DNA of 40,402 bases from Bacteroidota bacterium (GTDB taxonomy: Bacteria; Bacteroidota; Bacteroidia; Flavobacteriales; Flavobacteriaceae), in NCBI GenBank assembly GCA_027621505.1, contig JAQCBK010000011.1, positions 1-40,402 on the forward strand, given 5' to 3'. Positions 1 to 8,491 of the stretch are shown here, one piece after another (position 1 is the first letter of the stretch; the number at the start of each line of letters is the position of its first letter). The notes beneath the pieces were generated by a model, which was not told the origin of the DNA, ran no database searches, and worked only from the letters and a program-made list of their open reading frames with translations. The translations under genes and the position numbers were made by a program.

Positions 1-124
1 TGTTTTTTTTAATTTTTCTAAAAAAAGTGTTTTTAAATAATGAATTACTTTTATTTTGATAGTATCATGGAATAGACTGGCCTTAAAAAGACCTTTTAAA
101 CTGCTGCATTTCTTTACTCGCTTG

Positions 125-898
125 CTAAGACAACCAATCCATCAATGTATCAAAAAAAGTTTGGGGCTGCTCGGCATGCAACCAATGTCCCGCGCCCTTA
201 ATTTCCTTTAGTTCTGCTTTGGGAAAAGCCTCTAAAATCGACTCCTTATCAGCAGGTGGATTGATGTAGTTGGAGTGTTCCCCATAAAGGAAAAGGGTCG
301 GTTCTGGGAAGGTTTTTTCGGAGGAAATGGCCGCACCTATGGCCTCTGCAGCGTTTTTTAAAACGCCAATATTCACCCGTAGCCCGAGTTGACCCTCAGA
401 AACCCAATACAAGTTTTTAAGTAAAAACTGACGGGTACCACCATCGGGGATATATTGTTCTAAATGCTCGGCAGCGGCTGTTCTGGAGGAAACCTCCTGA
501 AAATTCAAGCTGCTCAGTCCCGCCAATATTTGCTGGTGATGGGGGGCATAATATTTGGGTGCGATATCGGCAACCATCAATTTTTGAACACGATCCGGAT
601 GAGCCAGGGCAAAGCCCATCGCAGTTTTACCGCCCATGGAGTGCCCCAATAAAATCACTTGATCCAATCCGTGATGATCCATATAAACCCGCAAATCCTC
701 CACCATAACGTCATAGTCAAAAACATCACTCCAAAAGCTCCTGCCGTGATTGCGCTGGTCCACCAAGTGAACACAATGGCCTTTTTCGGCAAGGTTTTTG
801 GCATGGGTTTTCCAGTTGTCTCCCATTCCCAAAAAGCCGTGCAATATGATCCAATGATTGTCTCCTGTGCCGATGATGTTGGAGTGTAAGAGATCCAT
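125..898 (-). CDS. Alpha/beta hydrolase, YbfF-like esterase
   Basis: A 257-residue soluble alpha/beta-hydrolase, probably an esterase acting on small acyl esters in the cytoplasm (no signal peptide). Visible motifs are the oxyanion HG near residues 20-21, the strand-turn DQRNHGRS around 47-54, the nucleophile elbow GHSMGG with Ser87, and the C-terminal catalytic His238 in GAGHW. These fit the YbfF-type esterase subfamily; the true substrate cannot be read from the sequence. Its ATG overlaps the stop codon of pdxJ by one base (TAATG), so the two are almost certainly co-transcribed and translationally coupled, an arrangement I recall from other flavobacteria. Confidence 0.9.
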   Translation of the reverse strand: MDLLHSNIIGTGDNHWIILHGFLGMGDNWKTHAKNLAEKGHCVHLVDQRNHGRSFWSDVFDYDVMVEDLRVYMDHHGLDQVILLGHSMGGKTAMGFALAHPDRVQKLMVADIAPKYYAPHHQQILAGLSSLNFQEVSSRTAAAEHLEQYIPDGGTRQFLLKNLYWVSEGQLGLRVNIGVLKNAAEAIGAAISSEKTFPEPTLFLYGEHSNYINPPADKESILEAFPKAELKEIKGAGHWLHAEQPQTFFDTLMDWLS

Positions 899-1611
899 TA
901 ACTCAGCCGTTGCAAATACATGGGGACGACATTTTCAAAACCCAAATAGAGGGACTCGCTCACCAGCGCATGACCGATGGAGACCTCCAACAAATTGGGG
1001 ATATTTTGCGCAAAAAAAGCGGTATTTTCCAAATTCAAATCATGACCGGCATTGATCCCGATCCCGAGATCATTGGCCACGATGGCCGCCTTGGTATAGG
1101 GTGCTACAGCTTTTTGTGGGTTTTTCTTATAATGGTGGGCATAGGCTTCGGTGTACAATTCGATACGGTCGGTTCCGGTTTTTTCTGCCCCTTTGACCAT
1201 TTCCACTAGGGGATCTACAAAAATGGAGGTACGAATACCGTGGCTTTTAAACTCACTGATGACCTCAACAAGAAAGTCTTTGTTTTTGATGGTATCCCAA
1301 CCTGCATTGGAGGTAATAGCTTCCTCGGCATCGGGGACCAAAGTGACCTGATCGGGTTTGATCCGAGTGACCAAATCGATGAATTTGGGAATGGGATTTC
1401 CTTCGATATTATATTCGGTGGTCAAAACCGCAGGCAAGACCAAAGCATCATCATATCGGATATGACGTTGGTCGGGCCGCGGGTGAACCGTAATGCCTTG
1501 GGCACCAAATCTTTGTAAGTCGGTTGCGACTTTCAGTAAATCGGGAACATTCCCCCCCCGGGAATTCCTCAGTGTTGCAATTTTATTGATGTTTACACTT
1601 AACTGGGTCAT
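898..1611 (-). CDS. pdxJ: Pyridoxine 5'-phosphate synthase PdxJ
   Basis: Makes pyridoxine 5'-phosphate from 1-deoxy-xylulose 5-phosphate and 3-amino-1-hydroxyacetone phosphate, the last ring-forming step of the DXP-dependent vitamin B6 pathway. The 237-residue length is normal. Family signatures are the N-terminal NINKIATLRNSRGG, the phosphate/substrate segment TVHPRPDQRHIR at about 41-52, and the late segment GINAGHDLNLEN. The start ATG follows a TAATTTTG promoter-like box. It is the first gene of a two-gene unit with the downstream hydrolase. The RGG codons contain a run of eight G (1552-1559); the frame is intact here. Confidence 0.97.
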   Translation of the reverse strand: MTQLSVNINKIATLRNSRGGNVPDLLKVATDLQRFGAQGITVHPRPDQRHIRYDDALVLPAVLTTEYNIEGNPIPKFIDLVTRIKPDQVTLVPDAEEAITSNAGWDTIKNKDFLVEVISEFKSHGIRTSIFVDPLVEMVKGAEKTGTDRIELYTEAYAHHYKKNPQKAVAPYTKAAIVANDLGIGINAGHDLNLENTAFFAQNIPNLLEVSIGHALVSESLYLGFENVVPMYLQRLS

Positions 1612-1628
1612 GATTTCGATTTAAACCG

Positions 1629-1636
1629 CAAAATTA
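1629..1636 (-). promoter_or_regulatory. Candidate -7 box of pdxJ promoter
   Basis: The minus strand reads TAATTTTG, a perfect match to the Bacteroidota -7 consensus TAnnTTTG, 18 bases before the pdxJ ATG. A matching -33 TTG is not clear at the expected distance, so this is a partial promoter. Confidence 0.4.
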
Positions 1637-1722
1637 AGAACTATTGGCGGCATCGGCTAAATTTTCTCTATCAAAAGGTTCACCCAATAAAGTTTTGTAA
1701 TTTTACACCCTAAGCTTTCGGG

Positions 1723-2604
1723 ATGAATATTGCTGTTTTTTGCGCTTTTGATACCCCTGCAACGATAGAGTTTGCAAAAGCGACCATTGGGTATTTGGAA
1801 GAAAAAGGCCACGGAATGACACTGGACAGCCGACTGACACTGCACCTTCCTGAGGAATCCCAAAAGTACAATACTTTCGATGCCAAAGCCACCCTCGACC
1901 CAGATCACGATTACCTATTCTCCATTGGAGGTGACGGTACATTGTTGCGTTCTATCCCCTTTGTAAAAGATACCGAAACTCCCATACTGGGGATCAATAC
2001 CGGTCGTTTGGGGTTTTTGACCAGTCTGCAAAAAGAATCTCTCAATGAGGCCTTGGACAAATTTTTTGATGAAAAATTCAAATTGGTCAAACGCACATTG
2101 CTGGCTGTGGAACTCTCCACTCCATCCCCCGAAATTGAACAATTTGGTTATGCACTGAACGAAATCAGCATCAACCGAAAAAACACGACGGCCATGTTGA
2201 GTATCGCCACCCAAATTAACAAGGAATTTCTGACCACCTATTGGGCCGACGGCTTGATCATTGCCACTCCCACGGGATCAACGGGCTATTCTTTAAGCAG
2301 CGGAGGACCCATTTTGACCCCAGAAACCGAAGGAATTGTACTCAATCCAATAGCTCCTCACAATTTGAATATTAGACCATTAGTGGTTCCTGACAAAGCG
2401 GAAATAGAAATCAGTGTAGATGGACGAGGAGAGGATCATTTATTGTCATTGGACTCTCGAATTTTTACTATTGAAAACGGGGCACAAATTCTCATTAAAA
2501 AAGCCCCTTTTTCTGTCTTCACAGTCGAACTGGATGGAGACAATTATTTTAAGACCCTCCGGGACAAGCTTTTTTGGGGTTATGATGCCCGAAATAGGCA
2601 ATAA
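1723..2604 (+). CDS. nadK: NAD kinase
   Basis: ATP-dependent (or polyphosphate-dependent) phosphorylation of NAD to NADP in the cytoplasm. 293 residues, normal for the family. The catalytic GGDGT motif is at residues 69-73, followed by GINTGRLGFL; the NE-containing segment (ALNEISINR) and the glycine-rich GSTGYSLSSGGPI segment complete the NAD-binding C-terminal domain. The gene diverges from pdxJ and begins the plus-strand run that leads into DUF6089, uppS and bamA, an order common in flavobacteria. Confidence 0.97.
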   Translation: MNIAVFCAFDTPATIEFAKATIGYLEEKGHGMTLDSRLTLHLPEESQKYNTFDAKATLDPDHDYLFSIGGDGTLLRSIPFVKDTETPILGINTGRLGFLTSLQKESLNEALDKFFDEKFKLVKRTLLAVELSTPSPEIEQFGYALNEISINRKNTTAMLSIATQINKEFLTTYWADGLIIATPTGSTGYSLSSGGPILTPETEGIVLNPIAPHNLNIRPLVVPDKAEIEISVDGRGEDHLLSLDSRIFTIENGAQILIKKAPFSVFTVELDGDNYFKTLRDKLFWGYDARNRQ

Positions 2605-2681
2605 ATATCACATTTTTTAGTTTAAGAGTATGGATATAACAGCTTTGTTTAACGCCCCCAATGGTTATATCCCAAAATCCA

Positions 2682-3377
2682 ATGAAAAGGTTGTGGTTTC
2701 TTCTCGCTATGCTCTGTTTTACTGTCCACGCTCGTGCACAATTTCACGAGTTGGGTGCGTTTGTTGGTGGAGGGAATTATGTGGGGGATATTGGAGCAAC
2801 TTACTTTGTTTTTCCCGAAAATCCAGCTGTTGGATTGGTCTACAAATGGAACCGAACCACCCGCTATTCCCTTAGGGCCAACGCCATGTTCATGAATCTA
2901 ACCAAAAGTGACTACTCGCCTGCAGATTTTGCACGTTTCAGTCGCAGGTTCAGATTTGAAAATCAAATTATGGAGTTCTCCGTTGGTGCTGAGATCAACT
3001 ATGTTGATTTTAATTTACACGCAAGTGACAGAGCTTGGAGTCCCTACTTATTTTTAGGAATAGGCTTCATCCGCTATAATTTGTTTTACCACGAACCCAA
3101 TACGCTTGAAACGGTTGAATATGGAAAAGGGGGTGATATTGTCTTCCCCGCCATTGCAGGGGTCAAAACCAATCTGTCTCCCTTTGTGGTTTTGGGCTTC
3201 GAAATTGGGGTCCGATACACCATGACCGATAACTTGGATGGCAGTGCCCCTGAGACTGAGAGCAATTTACCCAACCCCCTAATGTTTGGAAATTTAAATA
3301 ATAATGACTGGTTTGTTTTTACTGGTTTAACATTTTCATTTACCTTTGGCGATCTGCCGTGTTATTGTAAAGAATGA
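2682..3377 (+). CDS. DUF6089-type outer-membrane beta-barrel protein
   Basis: A 231-residue exported protein. The ATG at 2682 is preferred because it opens directly into a signal peptide (MKRLWFLLAM, cleavage after about HARAQ); an in-frame start at 2661 would only add a hydrophilic tail. The rest alternates hydrophobic and polar residues with frequent Gly/Tyr/Phe, as in a small eight-stranded barrel, and matches my memory of the DUF6089 family that sits between nadK and uppS in Bacteroidota. It ends in an unusual ...LPCYCKE with two Cys. Its stop overlaps the next ATG region (ATGATAATG). Function is unknown; a role in envelope assembly is only suggested by context. Confidence 0.85.
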   Translation: MKRLWFLLAMLCFTVHARAQFHELGAFVGGGNYVGDIGATYFVFPENPAVGLVYKWNRTTRYSLRANAMFMNLTKSDYSPADFARFSRRFRFENQIMEFSVGAEINYVDFNLHASDRAWSPYLFLGIGFIRYNLFYHEPNTLETVEYGKGGDIVFPAIAGVKTNLSPFVVLGFEIGVRYTMTDNLDGSAPETESNLPNPLMFGNLNNNDWFVFTGLTFSFTFGDLPCYCKE

Positions 3378-3379
3378 TA

Positions 3380-4111
3380 ATGAGCGACTTAAAAAATGAT
3401 TTACCTAAACACCTCGCCATTATTATGGATGGTAATGGCCGATGGGCTGAAAATAAGGGGAAAAACCGCGTGAAAGGACACGCTCATGGGGTAAGGGCCT
3501 TGCAAGAGGTGGTGGAAGAGGCCGTTCAGCTCAAAATTGAATACCTGACTTTATATGCTTTCTCTACCGAAAATTGGAACAGACCTCAAGAGGAGATCGG
3601 TGTTTTGATGAAATTACTTGTCAATACATTAAGGAGTGAATTTGAAAAACTCCTTGAAAACCGTATTAAATTAAAGGTGGTCGGGAATATGGATCAACTC
3701 CCCAATTTTGTCCAAGAAGAATTAAGATATGTGGTCAGTCAAACCCAAAACAATAATGAAATGACATTGACCTTGGCCCTGAGTTATGGAGGGAGGGAGG
3801 AGCTCACCAACACACTGAAAAAAATTGCAGAGAAGGTTAAAAATAATATAATTTCTCCCGAAGATATTGACGAATCCGTCATTAATGAGCATCTTTACAC
3901 CAGAGGTCTTCCCGAAGTGGATTTGCTCATCAGAACTAGTGGAGAAAAAAGAATCAGTAACTTTATGCTGTGGAAAATAGCCTATGCCGAGTTATATTTT
4001 TCTGAAGTACTATGGCCTGATTTCGGAAAAGAAGATTTGCATAAAGCTTTAATCTGCTACCAAAAAAGAGAACGAAGATTTGGAAAGACTAGTAAGCAAC
4101 TTATTGGGTAA
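3380..4111 (+). CDS. uppS: Isoprenyl (undecaprenyl diphosphate) synthase
   Basis: Cis-prenyltransferase that condenses isopentenyl diphosphate onto farnesyl diphosphate to give the C55 lipid carrier for peptidoglycan and O-antigen synthesis. Motifs: IIMDGNGRWA with catalytic Asp17, LTLYAFSTENW, and the C-terminal RTSGEKRISNFMLW with the IPP-binding Arg residues, followed by ELYFSEVLWPDF. Two in-frame ATGs exist, at 3374 (overlapping the DUF6089 stop) and 3380; the second gives the usual short MSDLK start. The end overlaps the bamA start region, so uppS and bamA expression are probably coupled. Confidence 0.96.
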   Translation: MSDLKNDLPKHLAIIMDGNGRWAENKGKNRVKGHAHGVRALQEVVEEAVQLKIEYLTLYAFSTENWNRPQEEIGVLMKLLVNTLRSEFEKLLENRIKLKVVGNMDQLPNFVQEELRYVVSQTQNNNEMTLTLALSYGGREELTNTLKKIAEKVKNNIISPEDIDESVINEHLYTRGLPEVDLLIRTSGEKRISNFMLWKIAYAELYFSEVLWPDFGKEDLHKALICYQKRERRFGKTSKQLIG

Positions 4112-6644
4112 GTCTTTTATCCGATTCGCATCTGTAGTGTGCTCATTTTTCTTTTTGAGTTTTATCTCTGTTCAAGCTCAAAATCTTGATGAATACGTTA
4201 AAGGAAAAAGCTACACCATTGATACCATTACAGTCAGTGGTATCAAAACTTTTAGTGATCAGACCGTTATTTCTTACAGCCAACTCAGAAAAGGGCAAAA
4301 AATAAACATTCCGGGCGATGATGTGAGCGCTGTAATTAACAAGCTTTGGGGCCTCCAATTGTTCAGTGACATCAATTTCTACATTACTAATATTGATGGA
4401 GATCTTGTGTCATTAGAAATCCAAATCGAAGAGTTGCCTACTTTGGGTGAAGTGAAGATTAAAGGCCTCAAAAAAGGAAAAATTGAACCCCTGTTGGATG
4501 AGACAGAACTGAAGGCTGGAAAAAAATTATCCGAGAGCTTTTTGACCAATACCAAAAATTATATTATCAAGAAATATCAAAAAGAGGGTTTTCTTAACAC
4601 TAAGGTCTTTTTAAATACCATCGAAGACAGCATCCAAAGCAATACTTTTAAAATGGTGGTCAATGTGGACTTAGGAGAAAGGGTTAAGATTCAAGACATT
4701 AATTTTGATGGGAATGAGGTTTTTAAAGACTTCACCCTCCGTAAAAAACTCAAAAAAACCAAAAAGAAATTTCCTTTGCGATTTTGGAAAAAATCTAAAT
4801 TCATAGAGGAAGACTATAATGAAGGCAAACAAAACTTATTGGATTTTTACAAAGAGAAAGGATACCGAGATGCTAGAATAATTAAAGACACGATTCTAAT
4901 CAACGACAACAATAGCATTTCTATTAATTTTGAAATGGAGGAGGGCAATCGTTACTATTTCGGGGATATCTCCTATCTCGGTAATTCTGTATACAGTGAT
5001 TTTCAACTCAATCAAGTGTTGGGCATCAAAAAAGGAGATCCCTATGATGGGGTGTTGCTAAAAAAGCGTATCGCCGACGAAAAGCCAGATGCCAACGACC
5101 TGACCAACTTATACCAAAACAATGGATACCTCTTCTCCACCATCAATGCCGTTGAAGTAAGTGCAGAAAATGACACCATCAAATTTGAAATCAGGATTAG
5201 TGAGGGAAAACTGGCGAGCTTTAACAAAATTTCTGTGTCGGGAAACACCAAAACCAACGATCATGTGATCTACAGAGAATTGCGAACCAAACCTGGCGAT
5301 CTTTACAGCAAGGACATGGTGGTCCGAACCGTCCGAGAACTGGGACAACTCGGGTTTTTTGATGCAGAAAATATAGATCCACAATTTAAAAATGTTGATT
5401 CCAATGCTGGAACAGTAGACATTGAATATGGATTGGTCGAGGCTGGAGCAAGCCAAATAGAGCTTCAAGGAGGTTATGGTGGAGGGGGATTCATAGGAAC
5501 TTTAGGCCTCTCATTTAATAACTTTTCACTCAAGAACATTTTTAATTTTGACACCTACAAGCCACTGCCCATGGGGGATGGCCAGAGTTTGAGCTTGAGG
5601 TTGCAAGCCAGCCAGTTCTTTAGCACCTATAGTTTTAGCTTTGCAGAGCCGTGGTTGGGAGGAAGGGAACCCGTTCAGTTTTCTACCTCTTTATCTCATA
5701 CCATTCAATACCGATATGACTTCCTCACAGGAAGGGCAGATGAAAGTCAATATTTTCAAATCAGCGGTTTGAGTCTCGGACTGGCCAAAAGGTTGAAAGT
5801 ACCCGATGATTTCTTTACCTTGTCCCAATCCATTGCCTATCAGTACTACGATCTGAACAATTACTACACCGGGCTATTTACTTTTGGAGACGGGAGTGCC
5901 AACAACCTCAACTACAACATCGCATTGATGAGAAACAACACCTACACCAACCCCATTTTCCCCACTGGAGGGTCAAAATTCACCATCAGTGCAAAGCTGA
6001 CTCCCCCCTACTCCCTCATCAATGGTGTCGATTTCAGTGATTTGGAAAACCAAAGGGAATTTCAACTTCCCAATGGAGATCCAAATGTTGCAAAAATCGA
6101 CCAACATAAATTCAGGTGGTTGGAATACTATAAACTCAAGTTCAATGGGGAGTGGTACACCAATATCATTGGGAAGCTGGTGTTGAAAACACAAACGGAC
6201 TTCGGATTTATTGGAGCCTACAATCAAGACCGTGGAAGCATTCCTTTTGAAAGATTTTATTTGGGAGGAGATGGTATGCAAAATTACGCACTAGACGGAA
6301 GGGAAACCATTGCCCTTAGGGGGTATAAAAACCAATCCCTTTCCAATAGAGATGGCTCACTATTGTACAATAAATTTACCTTTGAACTCCGTTACCCTAT
6401 TACACTCAAACCAAGTGCCTCCATTTTTGCGCTCTCTTTCTTAGAATCGGGTAATGGCTATGACAGTTTTAGAGAATTCAATCCTTTTAATGCCAAACGA
6501 TCTGCTGGGATGGGTGTAAGAATTTTCATGCCAGCCTTTGGTCTATTGGGAATTGATTTTGGTTATGGATTTGACAGCTCCAATTTGAATAATGACCAGC
6601 CCAACGGCTGGGAAACTCATTTTATCATTGGACAACAATTTTAA
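4080..6644 (+). CDS. bamA: Outer-membrane assembly factor BamA
   Basis: Omp85-family core of the beta-barrel assembly machine in the outer membrane. About 854 residues: signal peptide (hydrophobic stretch around residues 17-30, cleavage near SVQAQ), a series of POTRA domains from about 45 to 470 (repeated GxKxG/GNxxF starts such as DTITVSGIKTFSD and KISVSGNTKTND), then a C-terminal barrel ending in Phe (IIGQQF), the usual recognition end. No in-frame ATG precedes the signal peptide; the start must be TTG at 4080 or, giving a neater signal peptide, TTG at 4104, both overlapping the uppS end (4111). Followed by two ompH genes encoding chaperones for its clients. Confidence 0.96.
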   Translation: MERLVSNLLGKSFIRFASVVCSFFFLSFISVQAQNLDEYVKGKSYTIDTITVSGIKTFSDQTVISYSQLRKGQKINIPGDDVSAVINKLWGLQLFSDINFYITNIDGDLVSLEIQIEELPTLGEVKIKGLKKGKIEPLLDETELKAGKKLSESFLTNTKNYIIKKYQKEGFLNTKVFLNTIEDSIQSNTFKMVVNVDLGERVKIQDINFDGNEVFKDFTLRKKLKKTKKKFPLRFWKKSKFIEEDYNEGKQNLLDFYKEKGYRDARIIKDTILINDNNSISINFEMEEGNRYYFGDISYLGNSVYSDFQLNQVLGIKKGDPYDGVLLKKRIADEKPDANDLTNLYQNNGYLFSTINAVEVSAENDTIKFEIRISEGKLASFNKISVSGNTKTNDHVIYRELRTKPGDLYSKDMVVRTVRELGQLGFFDAENIDPQFKNVDSNAGTVDIEYGLVEAGASQIELQGGYGGGGFIGTLGLSFNNFSLKNIFNFDTYKPLPMGDGQSLSLRLQASQFFSTYSFSFAEPWLGGREPVQFSTSLSHTIQYRYDFLTGRADESQYFQISGLSLGLAKRLKVPDDFFTLSQSIAYQYYDLNNYYTGLFTFGDGSANNLNYNIALMRNNTYTNPIFPTGGSKFTISAKLTPPYSLINGVDFSDLENQREFQLPNGDPNVAKIDQHKFRWLEYYKLKFNGEWYTNIIGKLVLKTQTDFGFIGAYNQDRGSIPFERFYLGGDGMQNYALDGRETIALRGYKNQSLSNRDGSLLYNKFTFELRYPITLKPSASIFALSFLESGNGYDSFREFNPFNAKRSAGMGVRIFMPAFGLLGIDFGYGFDSSNLNNDQPNGWETHFIIGQQF

Positions 6645-6683
6645 AGCATCTATAGGGCCACTCCAAAATAATCTATTCATTTT

Positions 6684-6691
6684 TACGTTTG
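6684..6691 (+). promoter_or_regulatory. Possible -7 box before ompH pair
   Basis: TACGTTTG matches TAnnTTTG and lies 28 bases before the ompH ATG, in the only real gap (75 bases) of the bamA-ompH run. No TTG is seen at the -33 distance, so an internal promoter here is only possible. Confidence 0.25.
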
Positions 6692-6719
6692 TTAATTGTT
6701 AAACGTGTCCCTTTTCATC

Positions 6720-7307
6720 ATGAGAACAAAAATATTTTTACCGATAGTCCTTTGTATACTGTGTATCAAGGTTCACTCCCAAAGGGGAGTGCGTATCGCT
6801 TATATCGATATGGACGTTATATTAAGTAAAAATAAAGAGTTCCAAACTGCCAATCTGTTGCTAGACGAAAAGATCACACAATGGAAAAAAGAAATTGAAG
6901 TAAAAAAACTCCAACTCAAAAGTATTGAAGATCAATTCGCCGTTGAAAAAATACTGCTGACCCCAGAACTCATTGCCGATCGTGAATTGGAAATTAAAGA
7001 CTTCGTTGCAGAAGTCGTTTCACTTCAAGAGAAAAGGTTTGGCCCTAATGGAGATATGATGATCCAAAAAAATCAATTGCTCAAACCAGTACAAGACCAA
7101 ATTTTAAGCATCGTTCAAGATATTGCAAAAGAGAGAAAATATGATTTTGTATTTGACCGATCTTCTGATGTTATTATGTTGTATTCTGCAAAAAATTACG
7201 ATATTAGCGAATTGGTTCTGAGAAGAATTCAGATGCAAGAAAGAATTAAAGAAAGAAAAGAAAAATTAAACTCCGCTAAAGAAATACTTGACGGAGCAAG
7301 TAATTGA
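6720..7307 (+). CDS. OmpH/Skp-family periplasmic chaperone, first copy
   Basis: 195 residues from the ATG at 6720, which opens a clear signal peptide (MRTKIFLPIVLCILC, cleavage near KVHSQ). After a short beta segment (RIAYIDMDVILSKN) comes a long charged helix rich in Lys/Glu (about 45-110), then KYDFVFDRSSDVIMLY, the core pattern of Skp/OmpH trimeric 'jellyfish' chaperones that keep unfolded outer-membrane proteins soluble. It has a further Lys/Arg/Glu-rich C-terminal helix that the second copy lacks. It lies 75 bases after bamA and 20 bases before the second copy; the paralogs probably divide the same task. Confidence 0.9.
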   Translation: MRTKIFLPIVLCILCIKVHSQRGVRIAYIDMDVILSKNKEFQTANLLLDEKITQWKKEIEVKKLQLKSIEDQFAVEKILLTPELIADRELEIKDFVAEVVSLQEKRFGPNGDMMIQKNQLLKPVQDQILSIVQDIAKERKYDFVFDRSSDVIMLYSAKNYDISELVLRRIQMQERIKERKEKLNSAKEILDGASN

Positions 7308-7327
7308 AAAACGAAAATTATAAACCC

Positions 7328-7837
7328 ATGAGAAATACAAAAAAACTATTATTACCTCTTTTATTTCTATTAGCTCCGATATCTGTGGTTACTGCCCAAG
7401 CGAAAGTTGCCCATATAGAGGTTCAAAAATTAATCAGTGAAATGCCTGAGGTTATCGCAGCACAAAAAGAATTAAAAAAATTGGAAGATTCTTATACCGT
7501 TGAAATGGAAAATACTTACAAAGAATTCCAAACCAAAGCGCAGACCTATGCTGCCGATGCTGCCAATCAAACTGAGATCACCAATCAAGCTCGTCAGAAG
7601 GAGTTAGAAGGGATGCAAAAAAATATTCAGGATTTTCAACAAACCGTTTCCCAAGAACTTCAAAAGAAATCGATTGATATGATGAAACCTTTGATTGACA
7701 AAGCAAAAGCGGCTATTGACAAAGTCTCATCTGCGATGGGATATGATTATGTTTTGGATTCCTCAGCCGGTGGAAGTGTCATCATTGCCAAAGGCAAAGA
7801 CATCATGGCCGAAGTCAAAAAAGAGCTTGGTTTTTAA
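7328..7837 (+). CDS. OmpH/Skp-family periplasmic chaperone, second copy
   Basis: 169 residues from the ATG at 7328 with a signal peptide (MRNTKKLLLPLLFLLAP, cleavage near VVTAQ). AKVAHIEVQKLISEMPE begins the oligomerisation part; a coiled coil spans about 45-120; the family end GYDYVLDSSAGGSVIIAKG is typical. The protein is an outer-membrane-protein chaperone in the periplasm and is the last gene of the nadK-to-ompH run. A Rho-independent terminator follows its stop at 20 bases. Confidence 0.93.
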   Translation: MRNTKKLLLPLLFLLAPISVVTAQAKVAHIEVQKLISEMPEVIAAQKELKKLEDSYTVEMENTYKEFQTKAQTYAADAANQTEITNQARQKELEGMQKNIQDFQQTVSQELQKKSIDMMKPLIDKAKAAIDKVSSAMGYDYVLDSSAGGSVIIAKGKDIMAEVKKELGF

Positions 7838-7857
7838 TAAGCCCTTTTTAAAAATTT

Positions 7858-7887
7858 AAAACTCCCGAGATCGGGAGTTTTTTTTTC
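7858..7887 (+). terminator. Rho-independent terminator of the bamA-ompH unit
   Basis: An almost perfect inverted repeat (ACTCCCGA / TCGGGAGT, flanked by A and T pairs) is followed by a run of nine T. It lies between convergent ompH and the gamma-carbonic-anhydrase gene. On the other strand the hairpin is followed by a weaker T-rich stretch, so it may stop transcripts from both sides. Confidence 0.9.
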
Positions 7888-7888
7888 C

Positions 7889-8398
7889 CTATTTGAACCA
7901 AGAAGCGTAGATCATGTAATTGGCAGCAATGCGTTCGATTTCACCTTTTTGTAATTCCGGACTGATCTCTTTGATCTTTTTGGCAGGAACGCCTGCATAA
8001 ACACTCCCCTCGGTTACAATCGTATTTTTAGGCAATACGCTCCCCGCAGCAATTATACTATTGGATCCCACAACACTATCGTCCATTATGATGCTTCCCA
8101 TACCAACCAAAACCCTATCCTTGATCGTGCAACCATGAACGATGGCGTTGTGTCCTATGGAAACATCATCCCCAATGGTGGTGGCAGATTGCTCAAAAGT
8201 ACCGTGAAGGACAGCTCCATCCTGAATATTCACCCGATTTCCTATAACAATACGATTTACATCGCCACGAACCACAGCCTGATACCAAATTGAACAATCA
8301 TCTCCCATCAATACCTCGCCAATGAGCGTTGCATTTTCAGCAAAAAAGCAATTTTTTCCAAATTGTGGGGTAAAACCCCTGACGGTTTTGATCAGCAT
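7889..8398 (-). CDS. Gamma-carbonic-anhydrase family hexapeptide protein
   Basis: 169 residues forming a left-handed beta helix, seen as repeated [I/V]G-x4 hexapeptides (VIGNRV, TIGDDV, SIGHNA, VLVGMG). The three metal ligands of the family are present: His65, His83 and His88 (LHG and GHNAIVH), with the same five-residue spacing between the last two as in the archaeal Cam enzyme. Members (YrdA/PaaY/CaiE group) bind zinc or iron in a trimer; many have weak or no carbonic anhydrase activity, so the reaction is not certain. Cytoplasmic, single gene, convergent with ompH and divergent from the NifU-like gene. Confidence 0.92.
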   Translation of the reverse strand: MLIKTVRGFTPQFGKNCFFAENATLIGEVLMGDDCSIWYQAVVRGDVNRIVIGNRVNIQDGAVLHGTFEQSATTIGDDVSIGHNAIVHGCTIKDRVLVGMGSIIMDDSVVGSNSIIAAGSVLPKNTIVTEGSVYAGVPAKKIKEISPELQKGEIERIAANYMIYASWFK

Positions 8399-8474
8399 AT
8401 TTTTAGTTTAAGTACCAATTTAAGAAATTGATTTTTAAGACCCTTAGCTTTCTTTTTATAGACATTGTTTTTTA

Positions 8475-8482
8475 TAAATTTG
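8475..8482 (+). promoter_or_regulatory. -7 box of nifU-like gene promoter
   Basis: TAAATTTG, a perfect Bacteroidota -7 match, ends 9 bases before the ATG at 8492. If used, the transcript would have only a few untranslated bases. The -33 region is T-rich without a clean TTG. Confidence 0.4.
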
Positions 8483-8491
8483 TAAAAAAAG

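Noticed and set aside
80-105. Weak inverted repeat (TTAAAA / TTTTAA) after the alpha/beta hydrolase gene
   Set aside because: A/T-only stem and no T run in the right place for a terminator.
2630-2875. Open frame starting at ATG 2630 before the DUF6089 gene
   Set aside because: Cys/Trp-rich out-of-frame reading of the DUF6089 gene, with no domain; the DUF6089 frame has signal peptide and barrel pattern.
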